From an uncultured Candidatus Competibacteraceae bacterium (GTDB lineage: Bacteria; Pseudomonadota; Gammaproteobacteria; Competibacterales; Competibacteraceae), in assembly GCA_903879705.1 (NCBI GenBank), contig CAIRMO010000097.1:1-44286 (forward strand): a stretch of 44,286 bases of DNA. Direction: 5' to 3'. Below the pieces are notes generated by a model. It had not been told where the DNA came from. It saw nothing but the letters and a program-made list of their open reading frames with translations, and made no database searches. Within the stretch, counting starts at the first letter, position 1, and the number at the start of each line of letters is the position of its first letter. Made by a program: the position numbers and the translations under genes. This document shows positions 34,134-44,150 of the stretch, piece after piece.

Positions 34134-35357
34134 GTGTTTCGCACTCGAATCCCGCCGGGCCGTTGCTTTGGGTTGCGCCCCCTGTTCTACGGCTTTGCCC
34201 TCGTGGTAGCGCTGGTTTCCGGTTGCTCGAAATCCGGGGTGGATACGCCCAAACCGCCCGCCGCGCCACCGCCCCTGCCGGTCACGGTAATGACCATGCA
34301 GCCAACCCGCGTCCCGATCACGGTGGAAGTCATGGCGCAGACCGAAGGCGCTAAGGAAACGGAAGTCCGCGCCCAGGTCGGCGGCATCCTGGTCAAGCAG
34401 CTTTATCACGAAGGCGCACCGGTGAAAGCCGGGCAACCGCTCTTCCAGATCGACCGGAAACCCTACGACATCGCGCTGGCCCAGGCCCGCGCCAACTTGG
34501 CCGAGGCCAAGGCCAAGGTCGATCAGGCAGCGCGGGAGGAGGCGCGGCTCCAAGGACTGCTGGCCAGGCAGTACATCAGCCGCAAATCCTATGACGACGC
34601 CGTCTCCGCGAGCGCAATGGCCCAAGCGGTCCAGCAATCGGCGGAAGCGGCGGCGCATAAGGCCGAGTTGAATCGGTCCTACACGACCGTCGTCGCGCCG
34701 GTGGCGGGAATTTCCAGCCGGGCGGCGAAATCGGAAGGGAATCTGGTTGCCACGGGGGCGGGGAATGAAAGCCTGTTGACCTCGATCCATCAGTCGAACC
34801 CGATGCGGGTGCGCTTCAGTCTCTCCGAGAGCGACATGGCTCGTCTGCCGGGGGGGCGGTTGACCCAGCAGACCGTGACCGGGATCGAACTGAAGTTGCC
34901 GGGTGGCTCGCTGTATCCGCTGCAGGGCCAGCTTAATTTCCTCGCCAGCAGCATCGATCCAACCTTGGGTACCCAGCAGTTTCGCGCTGAGTTTGAGAAT
35001 CCGGACGGCGCGTTGCTCCCCGGCCAGTTTGTTCGCGCCCGGATTTTGGCGGGTGAACGAGAGGGGGTGTTTCTGGTACCCCAGGCGGCGGTGGCGCAAA
35101 CCGAACAGGGCACTCTGGTGTTTTTAGCCGACGCTGAAAACAAGGTCGCGCCCCGCCCGGTGCAGGCGGGGGCATGGCAAGGCAAGGACTGGGTGATTCT
35201 CGGCGGACTGAAGGCCGGGGATCGGGTGATTGTGGACAATCTGATCAAGCTGCGTCCAGGTGCGCCGGTCGCCCCGCATCCGCCGCAACCCCCGCCAGGT
35301 CCCGCCCCGGACGGCAAGACGGCACCGGACGCACCCGCCGCCGAGCGCAAGGGTTAA
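34134..35357 (+). CDS. RND efflux periplasmic adaptor lipoprotein
   Basis: This AcrA/MexA/TtgA-type membrane fusion protein links the inner-membrane pump to an outer-membrane channel. I choose the GTG at 34134 because GGAG sits 6 nt upstream; an earlier in-frame TTG lies inside the operator. A signal segment ends in LVSGC, making C31 the likely lipidated residue. The lipoyl halves (VRAQVGGILVKQLYHEGAPV and KSEGNLVATGAG) flank a helical hairpin. Beta-barrel sequence (PDGALLPGQFVRARI) and a membrane-proximal domain follow. The Pro/Ala/Asp-rich tail is disordered. It lies 12 bp upstream of the permease gene. Confidence 0.93.
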   Translation: MFRTRIPPGRCFGLRPLFYGFALVVALVSGCSKSGVDTPKPPAAPPPLPVTVMTMQPTRVPITVEVMAQTEGAKETEVRAQVGGILVKQLYHEGAPVKAGQPLFQIDRKPYDIALAQARANLAEAKAKVDQAAREEARLQGLLARQYISRKSYDDAVSASAMAQAVQQSAEAAAHKAELNRSYTTVVAPVAGISSRAAKSEGNLVATGAGNESLLTSIHQSNPMRVRFSLSESDMARLPGGRLTQQTVTGIELKLPGGSLYPLQGQLNFLASSIDPTLGTQQFRAEFENPDGALLPGQFVRARILAGEREGVFLVPQAAVAQTEQGTLVFLADAENKVAPRPVQAGAWQGKDWVILGGLKAGDRVIVDNLIKLRPGAPVAPHPPQPPPGPAPDGKTAPDAPAAERKG

Positions 35358-35369
35358 ACGGAGTACGCC

Positions 35370-38300
35370 ATGTCCCGATTTTTCATCCATCGCCCAATTT
35401 TCGCCGCCGTCATCTCGATCATCATCGTCATCGCCGGGCTGATGGCGGCGCGGGTATTGCCTATCGCCCAATACCCGGACATTACCCCACCAACGGTGAT
35501 TATTACCGCAACCTATCCTGGGGCTTCCGCTGAAACCTTGACCCGGACGGTGGCTGCGCCGATTGAAGAACAGCTCTCCGGTGTCGAGCGGCTGCTCTAT
35601 TTCAGTTCCACCGCGACATCCAACGGCCAGATCGTGATTACCGTCACCTTCGAGGTGGGAACCAATATCGATATGGCGACAGTGAATGTGAACAACCGGG
35701 TGAAGATTGCCGAACCCCGGTTGCCGGATGTGGTGCGTCAATACGGCGTCAGCGTCCAGAAACGTTCTAACGATATTTTAATGGTGGCCACCCTCACCTC
35801 GCCGGACAGCAGCCGCAGCGCCCTGTACTTGTCCAACTATGCGCTGGCCAATGTTCTCGATGAACTCAAGCGGCTGCCCGGCGTGGGCGATGCCCAGATC
35901 TTCGGGGCGCTGGACTATTCGATGCGGGTGTGGCTCAAACCGGACCGCATGGCCCAGTTGAAAATCACCACGACCGACGTAGCCCAAGCCATCGCTGCCC
36001 AGAACAAGCAGAACGCCGCCGGCAAGATCGGTCAGGAACCGGCTCCAGAGGGTCAGCAACTGGTTTACACCGTGACCGCCAAGGGCCGGCTGATCTCTCC
36101 CGAACAGTTTGGCGACATTATCATCCGGGCCGAAGGTCCCGGCGGGGTGCTGCGCCTGCGGGACATTGCCCGGGTTGAGCTGGGGGCGCAGAATTATGAT
36201 GCGTCCACCCGACTCATGGGCAAGCCCGTGATCGGCATCGGCATTTTCCTCCAGTCCGGAGCCAATGCGCTGGAAGTTGCTCAGTCGATTCGCGTCCGGC
36301 TGGATGAGTTGAAACAAAAATTCCCTTCCGGCGTGGATTATGTGGTGCCGTTCGATACCACGAAATTTGTTGACGCCTCGATCCGGGAAGTCATCACCAC
36401 CCTGGGCGAGGCGCTGTTGCTGGTGGTGGCGGTGGTCTATCTGTTCCTGCAAAGCTGGCGGGCAACCCTGATTCCGATGATCGCGGTGCCGGTCTCGCTG
36501 ATCGGCGCTTTCGCTGGGTTGTGGGTGTTCGGCTTTTCCATCAACACGCTGACCCTGTTTGCCATGGTGCTGGCGATTGGCATCGTGGTCGATGATGCCA
36601 TCGTGGTGCTGGAAAACGTCGAGCGGCTGATGTCGGAACAGAAGCTACCGCCGATGACCGCCGCGATCGAGGCGATGCGGGAAGTTTCCGGCGCGGTGGT
36701 GGCGATTGTGCTGGTGCTGTGCGCGGTATTCATTCCGGTGAGCTTCCTGGGTGGCATCGCCGGCAAGCTCTACCAGCAGTTCGCCGTAACGGTGGCGATT
36801 TCGGTGGTGCTATCCGGGATCGTCGCACTGACGCTGACCCCGGCCCTGTGCGCGCTGCTACTCAAGACCCAGCATGAAGAATCGCGGCTATTCCGGCCCT
36901 TCAACCGCCTGTTTGACTGGTTCACCCGCTCCTACACCCGCACGGTGAATCTTACCCTGCACCATCGCATCATCGGCACCGTCGTGTTTACCCTGGTCAT
37001 TGGCGGCTGCGTGTTCCTGTTTCGCGCGGTGCCGGGCGGTTTCGTGCCGGCTGAAGATCAGGGCTATTTGATCAGCGCCCTGATGTTGCCGGACGGGGCC
37101 AGCCTGCAACGCACCCAAGCCACCGGCCAGCAATTTCAGCAGATGATCATCCAGGACCCGGCAGTGGACCGGGTGTTTGTCATTGCCGGCAATGACATGG
37201 TTGGCGGCGGACAGAAAACCAATGCCGGCACCGTGTTCATTCCTCTCAAGGACTGGGACGAGCGGAGCGCCGTTGCGGATGTGCTGGCCAAGAAATTCAT
37301 GGGCTTGGGGATGCGGCTGCCGGATGGCCTTGGGCTGGTGTTCAACCCGCCGGCAATCCGCGGGCTGGGTTCGGCGGGCGGTTTCGAGGCTTATATCCAG
37401 GCCCGGGGCGACAGCGATCCCCGGAAACTGACCGGGGTGATCCAGCCCTTTATGGACGCGCTGAAGAAGCGCCCGGAACTGACCGGCATCAATACGTTTT
37501 TCCGCCCGACCTCGCCGCAACTTTATGTTGAAGTGGATGAAGCCAAGGCGATTTCTCTGGGCATCCCGATCACCGAGGTGTACCAGACGCTCCAGGCCAC
37601 GATGGGCGCGCTGTATGTCAACGATTTCAACTTCACCAATGGCCGCACCTACCGGGTGCAACTCCAGGCGGACTCGGTTTTCCGCGCCGACCCGGCGGAT
37701 TTGGGCCAGGTGTATGTGCGCTCCGCCAAGGGCGCGATGATTCCGGTTTCGGCGTTGATCACCGTGCAATCGGTGATCGGCCCGGAACAGTTGGACCGGT
37801 TCAACGGCTTTCTGGCGGCCAAGGTGCTGGGCAACTCCCTGCCCAGTATCAGTACTGGCGACGCGATCCGGATTGTCGAAGAGGTCGCCAGAGAGACCTT
37901 GCCGGCCGGTTATGAGCTGGCCTGGACCGGCCAGGCCTTTCAGGAAAAGCGCACCGGCTCGACTTCCGCGATCGCCTTCGGCTTCGGCATCGTGATGGTG
38001 TTCCTGATTCTGGCGGCCCAGTACGAGAAATGGTCATTGCCACTGGCGGTGATTCTGGCGGTGCCGTTCGCCCTGTGCGGTGCCTTGACGGCAGTCATGA
38101 TCCGGGGGATGCCCAACGACATCTATTTCCAAATCGGCCTAGTGGTGCTGATTGGGCTGGCGTCCAAGAATGCTATTTTGATTGTCGAATTCGCGGCGCA
38201 GAAACAGGCGGAGGGAATGGGTGTTCTGGAGGCGGCACTGGAAGGTGCCCGACTGCGGCTGCGCCCCATTGTGATGACGTCGCTGGCGTTCATTCTAGGG

Positions 38301-38501
38301 GTGTTCCCGCTGGTCATTTCTACTGGCGCTGGATCTGCCGCTCGCCGCTCAATGGGTACCGGGGTATTTGGGGGAATGCTGGCGGCGACCTTTATCGCCA
38401 CGATTTTCATCCCGATGTTCTTTAGCTGGCTGTCCGGGCGCAAGTCATCGCGGCCAGTGCCGGATCATGCCGATACTCTCGCTGAGAAGGCGGGATCATG
38501 A
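35370..38501 (+). CDS. RND multidrug efflux permease (HAE1 family)
   Basis: This 1043-aa AcrB/MexB-type proton-driven drug exporter has the expected 12 membrane helices and two large periplasmic loops. The N-terminus MSRFFIHRPIFAAVISIII is typical. Proton-relay aspartates D408 and D409 lie in GIVVDDAIVVLENVERLM, and the relay lysine lies in GLASKNAILIVEFA. LGGIAGKLYQQFAVTVAIS-type and GGMLAATFIATIFIPMFF segments are also present. CGGAG precedes the ATG. No outer-membrane factor gene (oprM/tolC type) follows, so the pump must borrow one. Substrates cannot be read from the sequence. Confidence 0.95.
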   Translation: MSRFFIHRPIFAAVISIIIVIAGLMAARVLPIAQYPDITPPTVIITATYPGASAETLTRTVAAPIEEQLSGVERLLYFSSTATSNGQIVITVTFEVGTNIDMATVNVNNRVKIAEPRLPDVVRQYGVSVQKRSNDILMVATLTSPDSSRSALYLSNYALANVLDELKRLPGVGDAQIFGALDYSMRVWLKPDRMAQLKITTTDVAQAIAAQNKQNAAGKIGQEPAPEGQQLVYTVTAKGRLISPEQFGDIIIRAEGPGGVLRLRDIARVELGAQNYDASTRLMGKPVIGIGIFLQSGANALEVAQSIRVRLDELKQKFPSGVDYVVPFDTTKFVDASIREVITTLGEALLLVVAVVYLFLQSWRATLIPMIAVPVSLIGAFAGLWVFGFSINTLTLFAMVLAIGIVVDDAIVVLENVERLMSEQKLPPMTAAIEAMREVSGAVVAIVLVLCAVFIPVSFLGGIAGKLYQQFAVTVAISVVLSGIVALTLTPALCALLLKTQHEESRLFRPFNRLFDWFTRSYTRTVNLTLHHRIIGTVVFTLVIGGCVFLFRAVPGGFVPAEDQGYLISALMLPDGASLQRTQATGQQFQQMIIQDPAVDRVFVIAGNDMVGGGQKTNAGTVFIPLKDWDERSAVADVLAKKFMGLGMRLPDGLGLVFNPPAIRGLGSAGGFEAYIQARGDSDPRKLTGVIQPFMDALKKRPELTGINTFFRPTSPQLYVEVDEAKAISLGIPITEVYQTLQATMGALYVNDFNFTNGRTYRVQLQADSVFRADPADLGQVYVRSAKGAMIPVSALITVQSVIGPEQLDRFNGFLAAKVLGNSLPSISTGDAIRIVEEVARETLPAGYELAWTGQAFQEKRTGSTSAIAFGFGIVMVFLILAAQYEKWSLPLAVILAVPFALCGALTAVMIRGMPNDIYFQIGLVVLIGLASKNAILIVEFAAQKQAEGMGVLEAALEGARLRLRPIVMTSLAFILGVFPLVISTGAGSAARRSMGTGVFGGMLAATFIATIFIPMFFSWLSGRKSSRPVPDHADTLAEKAGS

Positions 38502-38527
38502 ACCACGATGATGGAATGTGGCCGATT

Positions 38528-38575
38528 GGGCTGAACGGAATTTGCAATAATGGGTTGAACGGAATTTGCGATAAA
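38528..38575. repeat. Two tandem 24-bp repeats, IS21-end-like
   Basis: GGGCTGAACGGAATTTGCAATAAT-type (38528-38551) and GGGTTGAACGGAATTTGCGATAAA-type (38552-38575) units differ at only three positions. They lie in the 226-bp gap between the permease and uvrB. Multiple short direct repeats containing GCAAATT (minus strand) are characteristic of IS21-family ends, so this may be a relict IS end; no transposase sequence accompanies it. The rest of the gap shows nothing. Confidence 0.55.
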
Positions 38576-38727
38576 AGGAAGGCCTAAGTACGATGTCTAT
38601 TGTTATCTGTTATACCCATTTCCAGTAGATTTTCGCATTACGGTTACCTTTCATGCTCATGGAGCAGGGTCATTTGAACAGAGCGCTTACCACGGATCGG
38701 CATTTTTCACAGGCTGAATTTCGGACG

Positions 38728-40785
38728 TTATTGCTTGAAGATGGCCGTTGAACGCCCCCGGCTCGACTCCGGCCGTTCCTCCGGCAGTCCTAGCCCAACC
38801 TGGCGAATCCGCTGAATTTCATCGCGCAATTTTGCCGCCTCTTCAAACTCCAGATCGCGGGCATGGCGGTGCATCGCCTGTTCCAGTTGCTTAATCTTCT
38901 TCATTAATGCCGCCGGCGATTCGTGGGCATAGGCTACGGTTTCTTCTGCGACCAGCGCTGCTTGCGCTACTGCGTCGGGATAAGCGCCTTCCAGAATGTC
39001 CATTACTGCTTTCTGAATGCCACGCGGAGTAATCCCGTGAGTCTGGTTGAACTCCCGCTGTCTTGCACGGCGACGGTCAGTTTCATCCAATGCCCGCCGC
39101 ATTGAACCGGTGATCCGGTCAGCATATAAAATCGCCTTCCCGCGTAAATGACGGGCGGCCCGGCCAATGGTCTGAATCAGCGACCGGTCAGAGCGCAGAA
39201 AGCCTTCCTTGTCGGCATCGAGAATGGCGACCAGCGACACTTCCGGCAAATCCAGCCCTTCCCGCAACAGATTAATGCCGACCAGCACATCGAATTTACC
39301 GAGCCGCAGATCGCGAATAATTTCGACCCGTTCCACGGTGTCGATATCGGCGTGCAGGTAGCGTGCTTTGACGCCGTTTTCTGCCAGATAACTGGTTAAA
39401 TCCTCGGCCATCCGCTTGGTCAGGGTAGTGACCAGCACCCGCTCCCGGACGTTGACCCGTTCGCGGATTTCACCCAATAAATCATCAACCTGATGCAGGG
39501 CCGGACGCACCTCGGTAGCGGGATCGACCAGTCCGGTCGGGCGCACTACCTGTTCTACCACCGCATCCTTGGAGTGTTCCAGTTCAAAAACACCGGGCGT
39601 GGCGGAAATGAAAACGGTCTGGCCGCTGAGTCGTTCAAACTCGTCAAAGCGCAATGGCCGGTTATCCAGCGCACACGGCAGCCGAAAGCCGTACTCGACC
39701 AGCGTTTCCTTGCGCGAGCGGTCGCCTTTGTACATCGCGCCGAGTTGCGGAACAGTCACATGGCTTTCGTCAATGAAAATCAGCGTATCCGGTGGCAAAT
39801 AATCAAACAGTGTGGGCGGCGCTTCGCCGGGATTGCGCCCGGACAGATAACGGGAATAGTTCTCGATACCGCTGCAATAGCCCAGTTCCAGCATCATTTC
39901 CAGATCAAAGCGGGTACGCTGTTCGAGGCGTTGCGCTTCCAGTAATTTATTGGCGGCCTGTAATTCCACCAGTCGTTCCTGTAATTCTTCCTTGATGAAT
40001 TCGATGGCTTTCAACAACTGTTCGCGGGGTGTTGCGTAATGGGTTTTGGGATAGACGGTATAGCGCGGGACTTTGCGCGATACCTTACCAGTGAGTGGAT
40101 CAAACAGACTCAGCGCCTCGATTTGATCGTCGAATAATTCCACCCGTAGCGCATCCCGATCAGACTCCGCAGGATAAATATCAAGGATCTCGCCCCGCAC
40201 ACGAAAGGTCCCTCGCGCCAATTCCAGGTCATTGCGGCTGTATTGCAAGTCAGCCAGGCGGCGGAGAATGGCGCGTTGATCCACTTTCTCGCCACGCACC
40301 AGATGCAATAGCATTTTCATATACCCGTTCGGATCGCCCAGCCCGTAAATCGCCGATACGGTGGCGACAATAAGGGTATCGGGTCGTTCCAGAATCGCCT
40401 TGGTCGCAGACAGCCGCATTTGTTCAATATGCTCGTTAATCGAGGCATCTTTCTCGATATAGGTATCCGAGGACGGCACATAGGCTTCGGGCTGGTAATA
40501 GTCGTAATAGGAAACGAAATACTCCACCGCATTGTCGGGAAAAAACGCCTTCATTTCGCCGTAGAGTTGCGCCGCCAGAGTTTTATTTGGGGCCAGCACT
40601 AGCGCCGGGCGTTGCATGGCGGCAATGACATTGGCGACGGCAAAAGTTTTGCCACTGCCCGTGACGCCGAGCAGGGTTTGATGAGCCAGACCGTGATTTA
40701 AACCGGCGACAAGGGCACTAATAGCCTGTGGTTGATCGCCAGCCGGTTGAAATTGGGCGCGGAGCGTGAATGGTTGGGTGAGCAT
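38728..40785 (-). CDS. uvrB: Excinuclease ABC subunit B
   Basis: UvrB is the damage-verifying helicase-like subunit of nucleotide excision repair. Walker A is GVTGSGKT (40-47). The damage-probing beta-hairpin is [12 protein letters not shown] near 93-104. [23 protein letters not shown] and [17 protein letters not shown] are the remaining helicase motifs. The UVR (UvrC-binding) motif closes the protein ([28 protein letters not shown]). Length of 685 aa is normal. A MITE-like element begins 20 bp upstream of its start, so the native promoter has been displaced or replaced. No LexA box is visible between them. Confidence 0.97.
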   Translation of the reverse strand: MLTQPFTLRAQFQPAGDQPQAISALVAGLNHGLAHQTLLGVTGSGKTFAVANVIAAMQRPALVLAPNKTLAAQLYGEMKAFFPDNAVEYFVSYYDYYQPEAYVPSSDTYIEKDASINEHIEQMRLSATKAILERPDTLIVATVSAIYGLGDPNGYMKMLLHLVRGEKVDQRAILRRLADLQYSRNDLELARGTFRVRGEILDIYPAESDRDALRVELFDDQIEALSLFDPLTGKVSRKVPRYTVYPKTHYATPREQLLKAIEFIKEELQERLVELQAANKLLEAQRLEQRTRFDLEMMLELGYCSGIENYSRYLSGRNPGEAPPTLFDYLPPDTLIFIDESHVTVPQLGAMYKGDRSRKETLVEYGFRLPCALDNRPLRFDEFERLSGQTVFISATPGVFELEHSKDAVVEQVVRPTGLVDPATEVRPALHQVDDLLGEIRERVNVRERVLVTTLTKRMAEDLTSYLAENGVKARYLHADIDTVERVEIIRDLRLGKFDVLVGINLLREGLDLPEVSLVAILDADKEGFLRSDRSLIQTIGRAARHLRGKAILYADRITGSMRRALDETDRRRARQREFNQTHGITPRGIQKAVMDILEGAYPDAVAQAALVAEETVAYAHESPAALMKKIKQLEQAMHRHARDLEFEEAAKLRDEIQRIRQVGLGLPEERPESSRGRSTAIFKQ

Positions 40786-40805
40786 AGGATTTTAGGGCAT
40801 TCTCT

Positions 40806-40923
40806 AATTCTACTTTGTCAGATTGAAACACAACCTATTGATTTCGCTAAAATTCACATAAAGTGAGTAAAATTGATAAAACTTTATAAATCAAATGGTT
40901 GCTCGTAATCTGACAAAGTAGAA
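40806..40923. mobile_element. 118-bp MITE-like element
   Basis: TTCTACTTTGTCAGATT (40808-40824) and its exact reverse complement AATCTGACAAAGTAGAA (40907-40923) are 17-bp terminal inverted repeats enclosing about 82 bp of very AT-rich DNA with no coding frame. The same end sequence borders the transposase remnant at 40926, so that IS family could have mobilised it. It lies 20 bp upstream of the uvrB start. Confidence 0.7.
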
Positions 40924-40925
40924 CT

Positions 40926-40945
40926 AATTCTACTTTATCAGAATG
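40926..40945. mobile_element. Terminal inverted repeat of decayed IS
   Basis: AATTCTACTTTATCAGAATG matches the outer end of the neighbouring MITE-like element (40806-40825) at 18 of 20 positions and lies 7 bp beyond the stop of the transposase remnant, where an IS end is expected. The matching far end is not found before 41648, so the element is incomplete. Confidence 0.6.
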
Positions 40946-40952
40946 TCTGTCA

Positions 40953-41460
40953 CTATTCGCTATGTTTTTGTTGACGACAGGCCGAATCGATCGCGGACTG
41001 TCGTTTCCGGTGGCGGACTTCCATCTGACGGATGACCTCCTCCACGAGGTATCCCGCCGGGGTAAGAACGGGTTCAGCAGGGTACGAATGTCCCGGCTAC
41101 TGAGCAGCGGTAGGGTCTAATAATGGAGTTGACATTCTTCAAGCAGAAACAGCATCGCCATCATGACCAGCGCCATATGATGACGCCCGCCGCGCCAACC
41201 CCGGACTTGATAGTCGCCCAGGCCAACACCCTGTTTACCCCGTAGCGCTGGCCTTGCATGAATGCCAATCGGGGGGACTGGGGTGGCGGCTGAGGTATTG
41301 CTGGGCTGTATTTGATCTCGGTCGGAGTGTCGACTTTCTGGCGCACGATCAAGTGCCACTGGCGGGCGTGCGCTTCTTCTCCGTCCCATAACCACACCCG
41401 TTGCTGAAGCATCTCCACCCGCAACAAGCCTTTGGTGCCCTCGCGCAAAGTGGCCGCTTA
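40953..41460 (-). pseudogene. IS701-like transposase remnant
   Basis: Broken minus-strand frames recover the C-terminal half of an IS4/IS701-type transposase. They run in order: LREGTKGLLRVEMLQQRVWL, HARQWHLIVRQKVDTPTEIK, RLAFMQGQRYGV, then in a second frame DYQVRGWRGGRHHMALVMMA with MLFLLEE, then LPLLSSRDIRTLLNPFLPRR, then in a further frame EEVIRQMEVRHRKRQSAIDS, ending at TAG 40953-40955. At least two frameshifts and loss of the N-terminal half and catalytic residues make it dead. The remaining DNA to 41647 shows nothing recognisable. Confidence 0.75.
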
Positions 41461-41647
41461 TCGGCGGTGAGTTTGAAGGGGGCAGTGTCGGGACACCACC
41501 CTCTCCGGTCACTCAAGAAGAACTGCAGCGGACACTGGTGCCGAACCGGCTACTATGTCTGGTTTGAAACTATGTGCAGGTGGCCGGGACTGCTATCTGA
41601 AGCGCGTCCCCCGTTTGCCGCCCTTCGCTTTGTCTTGAACCAGAACT

Positions 41648-44125
41648 TCAATGCGCAACCAGTTCCGACAGCAGTTTGAGCAGGTGGTCGCGCGTTTCCT
41701 GGAGTTCGCCCAGTTTTGCCTGCGCGTCGTGATTCCTGCCCTGAGCCATGAGGTCGCACAGATCTACCGCCAGTTCGTGTAGCTGCCGGTGCAAGGGTTC
41801 AATCGCATGAATAGCAGGTTGCATTTCATGGCGGGCAGTCGATACGGAGTCCAGCCATTTGCCGAAGCGGCACTGGTGTTGATCCAGCGGCATAGGTTTT
41901 TCGCGTTCTCCCTTGACATAGCTTTCGATCGAAACCACCCAGGCTCTATGTTCTGCACTGGCGAAGAGCAGCGGCAAATCAGCATGGATGACAGGTGGCA
42001 GATTGCCCCAGGAGGGATGGGTGCGCCAGTGGTCCATACAGGCAGGAAATTCGCTCGCAGGCATCGGCCTCCCAATGCCATATCCTTGCGCGAGATCGCA
42101 GCCGAGTTGCAGCAACATCATGCCGTGCTCGCTCGTCTCCACGCCCTCTGCGATCACTTCGCGGTGGAATGCGATTGCCAAGCCCAGCACGCCTTCGAGA
42201 ATAGACAAATCATCCGGGTCGTCCAGCATGTCGCGGACAAAGCTCTGGTCGATCTTGAGCTGGCTGACAGGCAGGTGTTTCAGGTATGTCAGCGAGGAAT
42301 AGCCCGTGCCGAAGTCGTCCAGAGCAAACAGCACGCCGAACTTCCGGCATTGATCGATAACATCGGATGCCCGTATGAGGTCTTGCAGCGCGCTGGTTTC
42401 AAGCATTTCAATCGAAAGCTCGCAGGGCTGCACGTCAGGATGCGCGGACAGCAGCGTGCGCAGGCGCTCTACAAAATCCGCCTCCTGCAACTGGCGCGCG
42501 CCTATATTGACGCTCACCGAAATGGATAGCCCGGCAGCTTTCCAGATTCCTAGCTGGGTTAACGCCGACTCGATCACCCATTCTCCAAGCTCGATGGCCA
42601 GCGGATGATTTTCGATCACAGGCAGGAATGTGCCGGGCAGCAACAGACCTTTCTCGGGATGTTGCCAGCGGATAAGGGCCTCTGCGCCGATCACATTGCC
42701 CGTGCGCATGTTCACTTTTGGCTGGTAATACAGCACGAACTCGCGGTCATTCAGGGCTTGGCGAATGCGCTCGACGCTTTCGTAAAGGCCGCGCACGATG
42801 CGATCCTGTGTTGCATCGAAGACATGGTAACGGTTCTTGCCTGCAAGCTTGGCCCGATACATGGCCTGGTCGGCCTGGCGCAGGAGCTGGTCGCCATCTA
42901 TTTCTTCGTTTTGCGGATAAAAAGTGACGCCGAGACTCGCGGAAACCTGGAGTACAAGATCTCCAACATGCACCGGTTTTGCGGCGGCGGCGAGCAGGCG
43001 GGATAGCGTCGGATCGCCGTCTTTTGTGCTGCCGAGGTCGAGCAGTATCGCGACAAATTCGTCGCCGCCGATCCGGGACAAGGTATCGCCTTCGCGCAGC
43101 GCCTGTTTCATTCGGCTGGATAACGCGATCAGCAATTGGTCGCCCACGTTGTGCCCATTTTTGTCATTGATCGCCTTGAAGCCATCGAGGTCCAGGAAAA
43201 CCACCGCCAATGGCTGTACGCTCCTTTCTGCCCTGAACATCGCCTGTTGAAGGCGGTCTGCGAGCAGTGCGCGGTTTGGCAAAGCGGTCAGCGTGTCGTA
43301 GTGGGCGATATGATCGAGTGCCATTTCATGTTCTTTTGCCGTGGTGATATCGGAGAGCAGCGCCACATACTGCGTGATGCCGCCCTCGGCATCGCGCAAG
43401 GCGCTGACATTCTGCATCACGGCATACACCTCACCGTTCTTGCGCCGGTTCCACACCTCGCCGCACCAGTAGCCCTTGACGCTAAAATCGCACCACATGG
43501 CGGCAAAGAACTCATTGTCATGGCGGCCCGAACTGAGGATGCGGGGATTCTGTCCCAGGACTTCAGCGCGGCTGTAACTCGTGATGCGGGTAAATGCCGT
43601 GTTGACATCGATGATGTTGCCACAGACGTCGGTAATCATGATGCCTTCGCTGGCATGGGCGAAGACGTTCGCGGCGAGCTGGAGCTTTCCTTCCAGCATT
43701 TTTCGTCGGGTGATGTCATCTATCATGCACAGATGGCGCGGCGAAACATAGCTCGCCGACCTTAGCGGCGCAATCGTCATTTTGATCCAGACTGCGGATC
43801 CGTCAGGGCGCATGTAGCGTTTATCCATCGTGAAACCGGGGATTTTTCCGGCATTGAACAAAGCCATGTTGTCCAAATCTTCCTGTATATCATCGGGATG
43901 GGTGATACTCATCCAGTTGGTGCAGGTCATTTCTTTTACTGTCCTGCCGGCGATCTCGGCAAAACGGAAATTGAGTTCATAAAGTTGCCCTGTATGCGAA
44001 TCGATCACGGCTATGCCCAGCGGCGCCTGGTAAAAAATGGTGCTGAAATTTTCATAGCTGATACGGAGGGCTTCATCAACTTTTTTGCGTTCGGTGATAT
44101 CTTGGACAATACCGAAGAATCGCAT
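41648..44125 (-). CDS. PAS-PAS-GGDEF-EAL-CZB protein, 5'-truncated
   Basis: This is a cyclic-di-GMP protein with both synthase and phosphodiesterase domains. It starts within the end of a PAC motif (MRFFGIVQDITERKK), then PAS at about 20-140 and PAS at about 146-265. GGDEF has an intact motif (353-357) and an RxxD inhibition site (344-347). EAL is intact (482-484, DDFGTGYSSLTYLK, EGVET). The last 95 residues are a CZB-like zinc-sensing domain (DQHQCRFGKWLD, PLHRQLHELA). The open frame continues upstream past the ATG (EFDQRGVP) to an IS end near 44151, so at least one N-terminal sensor domain was cut off. Residual expression from 44125 is possible but unproven. Confidence 0.88.
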   Translation of the reverse strand: MRFFGIVQDITERKKVDEALRISYENFSTIFYQAPLGIAVIDSHTGQLYELNFRFAEIAGRTVKEMTCTNWMSITHPDDIQEDLDNMALFNAGKIPGFTMDKRYMRPDGSAVWIKMTIAPLRSASYVSPRHLCMIDDITRRKMLEGKLQLAANVFAHASEGIMITDVCGNIIDVNTAFTRITSYSRAEVLGQNPRILSSGRHDNEFFAAMWCDFSVKGYWCGEVWNRRKNGEVYAVMQNVSALRDAEGGITQYVALLSDITTAKEHEMALDHIAHYDTLTALPNRALLADRLQQAMFRAERSVQPLAVVFLDLDGFKAINDKNGHNVGDQLLIALSSRMKQALREGDTLSRIGGDEFVAILLDLGSTKDGDPTLSRLLAAAAKPVHVGDLVLQVSASLGVTFYPQNEEIDGDQLLRQADQAMYRAKLAGKNRYHVFDATQDRIVRGLYESVERIRQALNDREFVLYYQPKVNMRTGNVIGAEALIRWQHPEKGLLLPGTFLPVIENHPLAIELGEWVIESALTQLGIWKAAGLSISVSVNIGARQLQEADFVERLRTLLSAHPDVQPCELSIEMLETSALQDLIRASDVIDQCRKFGVLFALDDFGTGYSSLTYLKHLPVSQLKIDQSFVRDMLDDPDDLSILEGVLGLAIAFHREVIAEGVETSEHGMMLLQLGCDLAQGYGIGRPMPASEFPACMDHWRTHPSWGNLPPVIHADLPLLFASAEHRAWVVSIESYVKGEREKPMPLDQHQCRFGKWLDSVSTARHEMQPAIHAIEPLHRQLHELAVDLCDLMAQGRNHDAQAKLGELQETRDHLLKLLSELVAH

Positions 44126-44150
44126 CGGTACGCCTCGTTGATCGAATTCA

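Noticed and set aside
41117-41512. A 131-codon frame as an intact gene
   Set aside because: Only its end matches a transposase C-terminus; the start lies in another frame of the same broken element.
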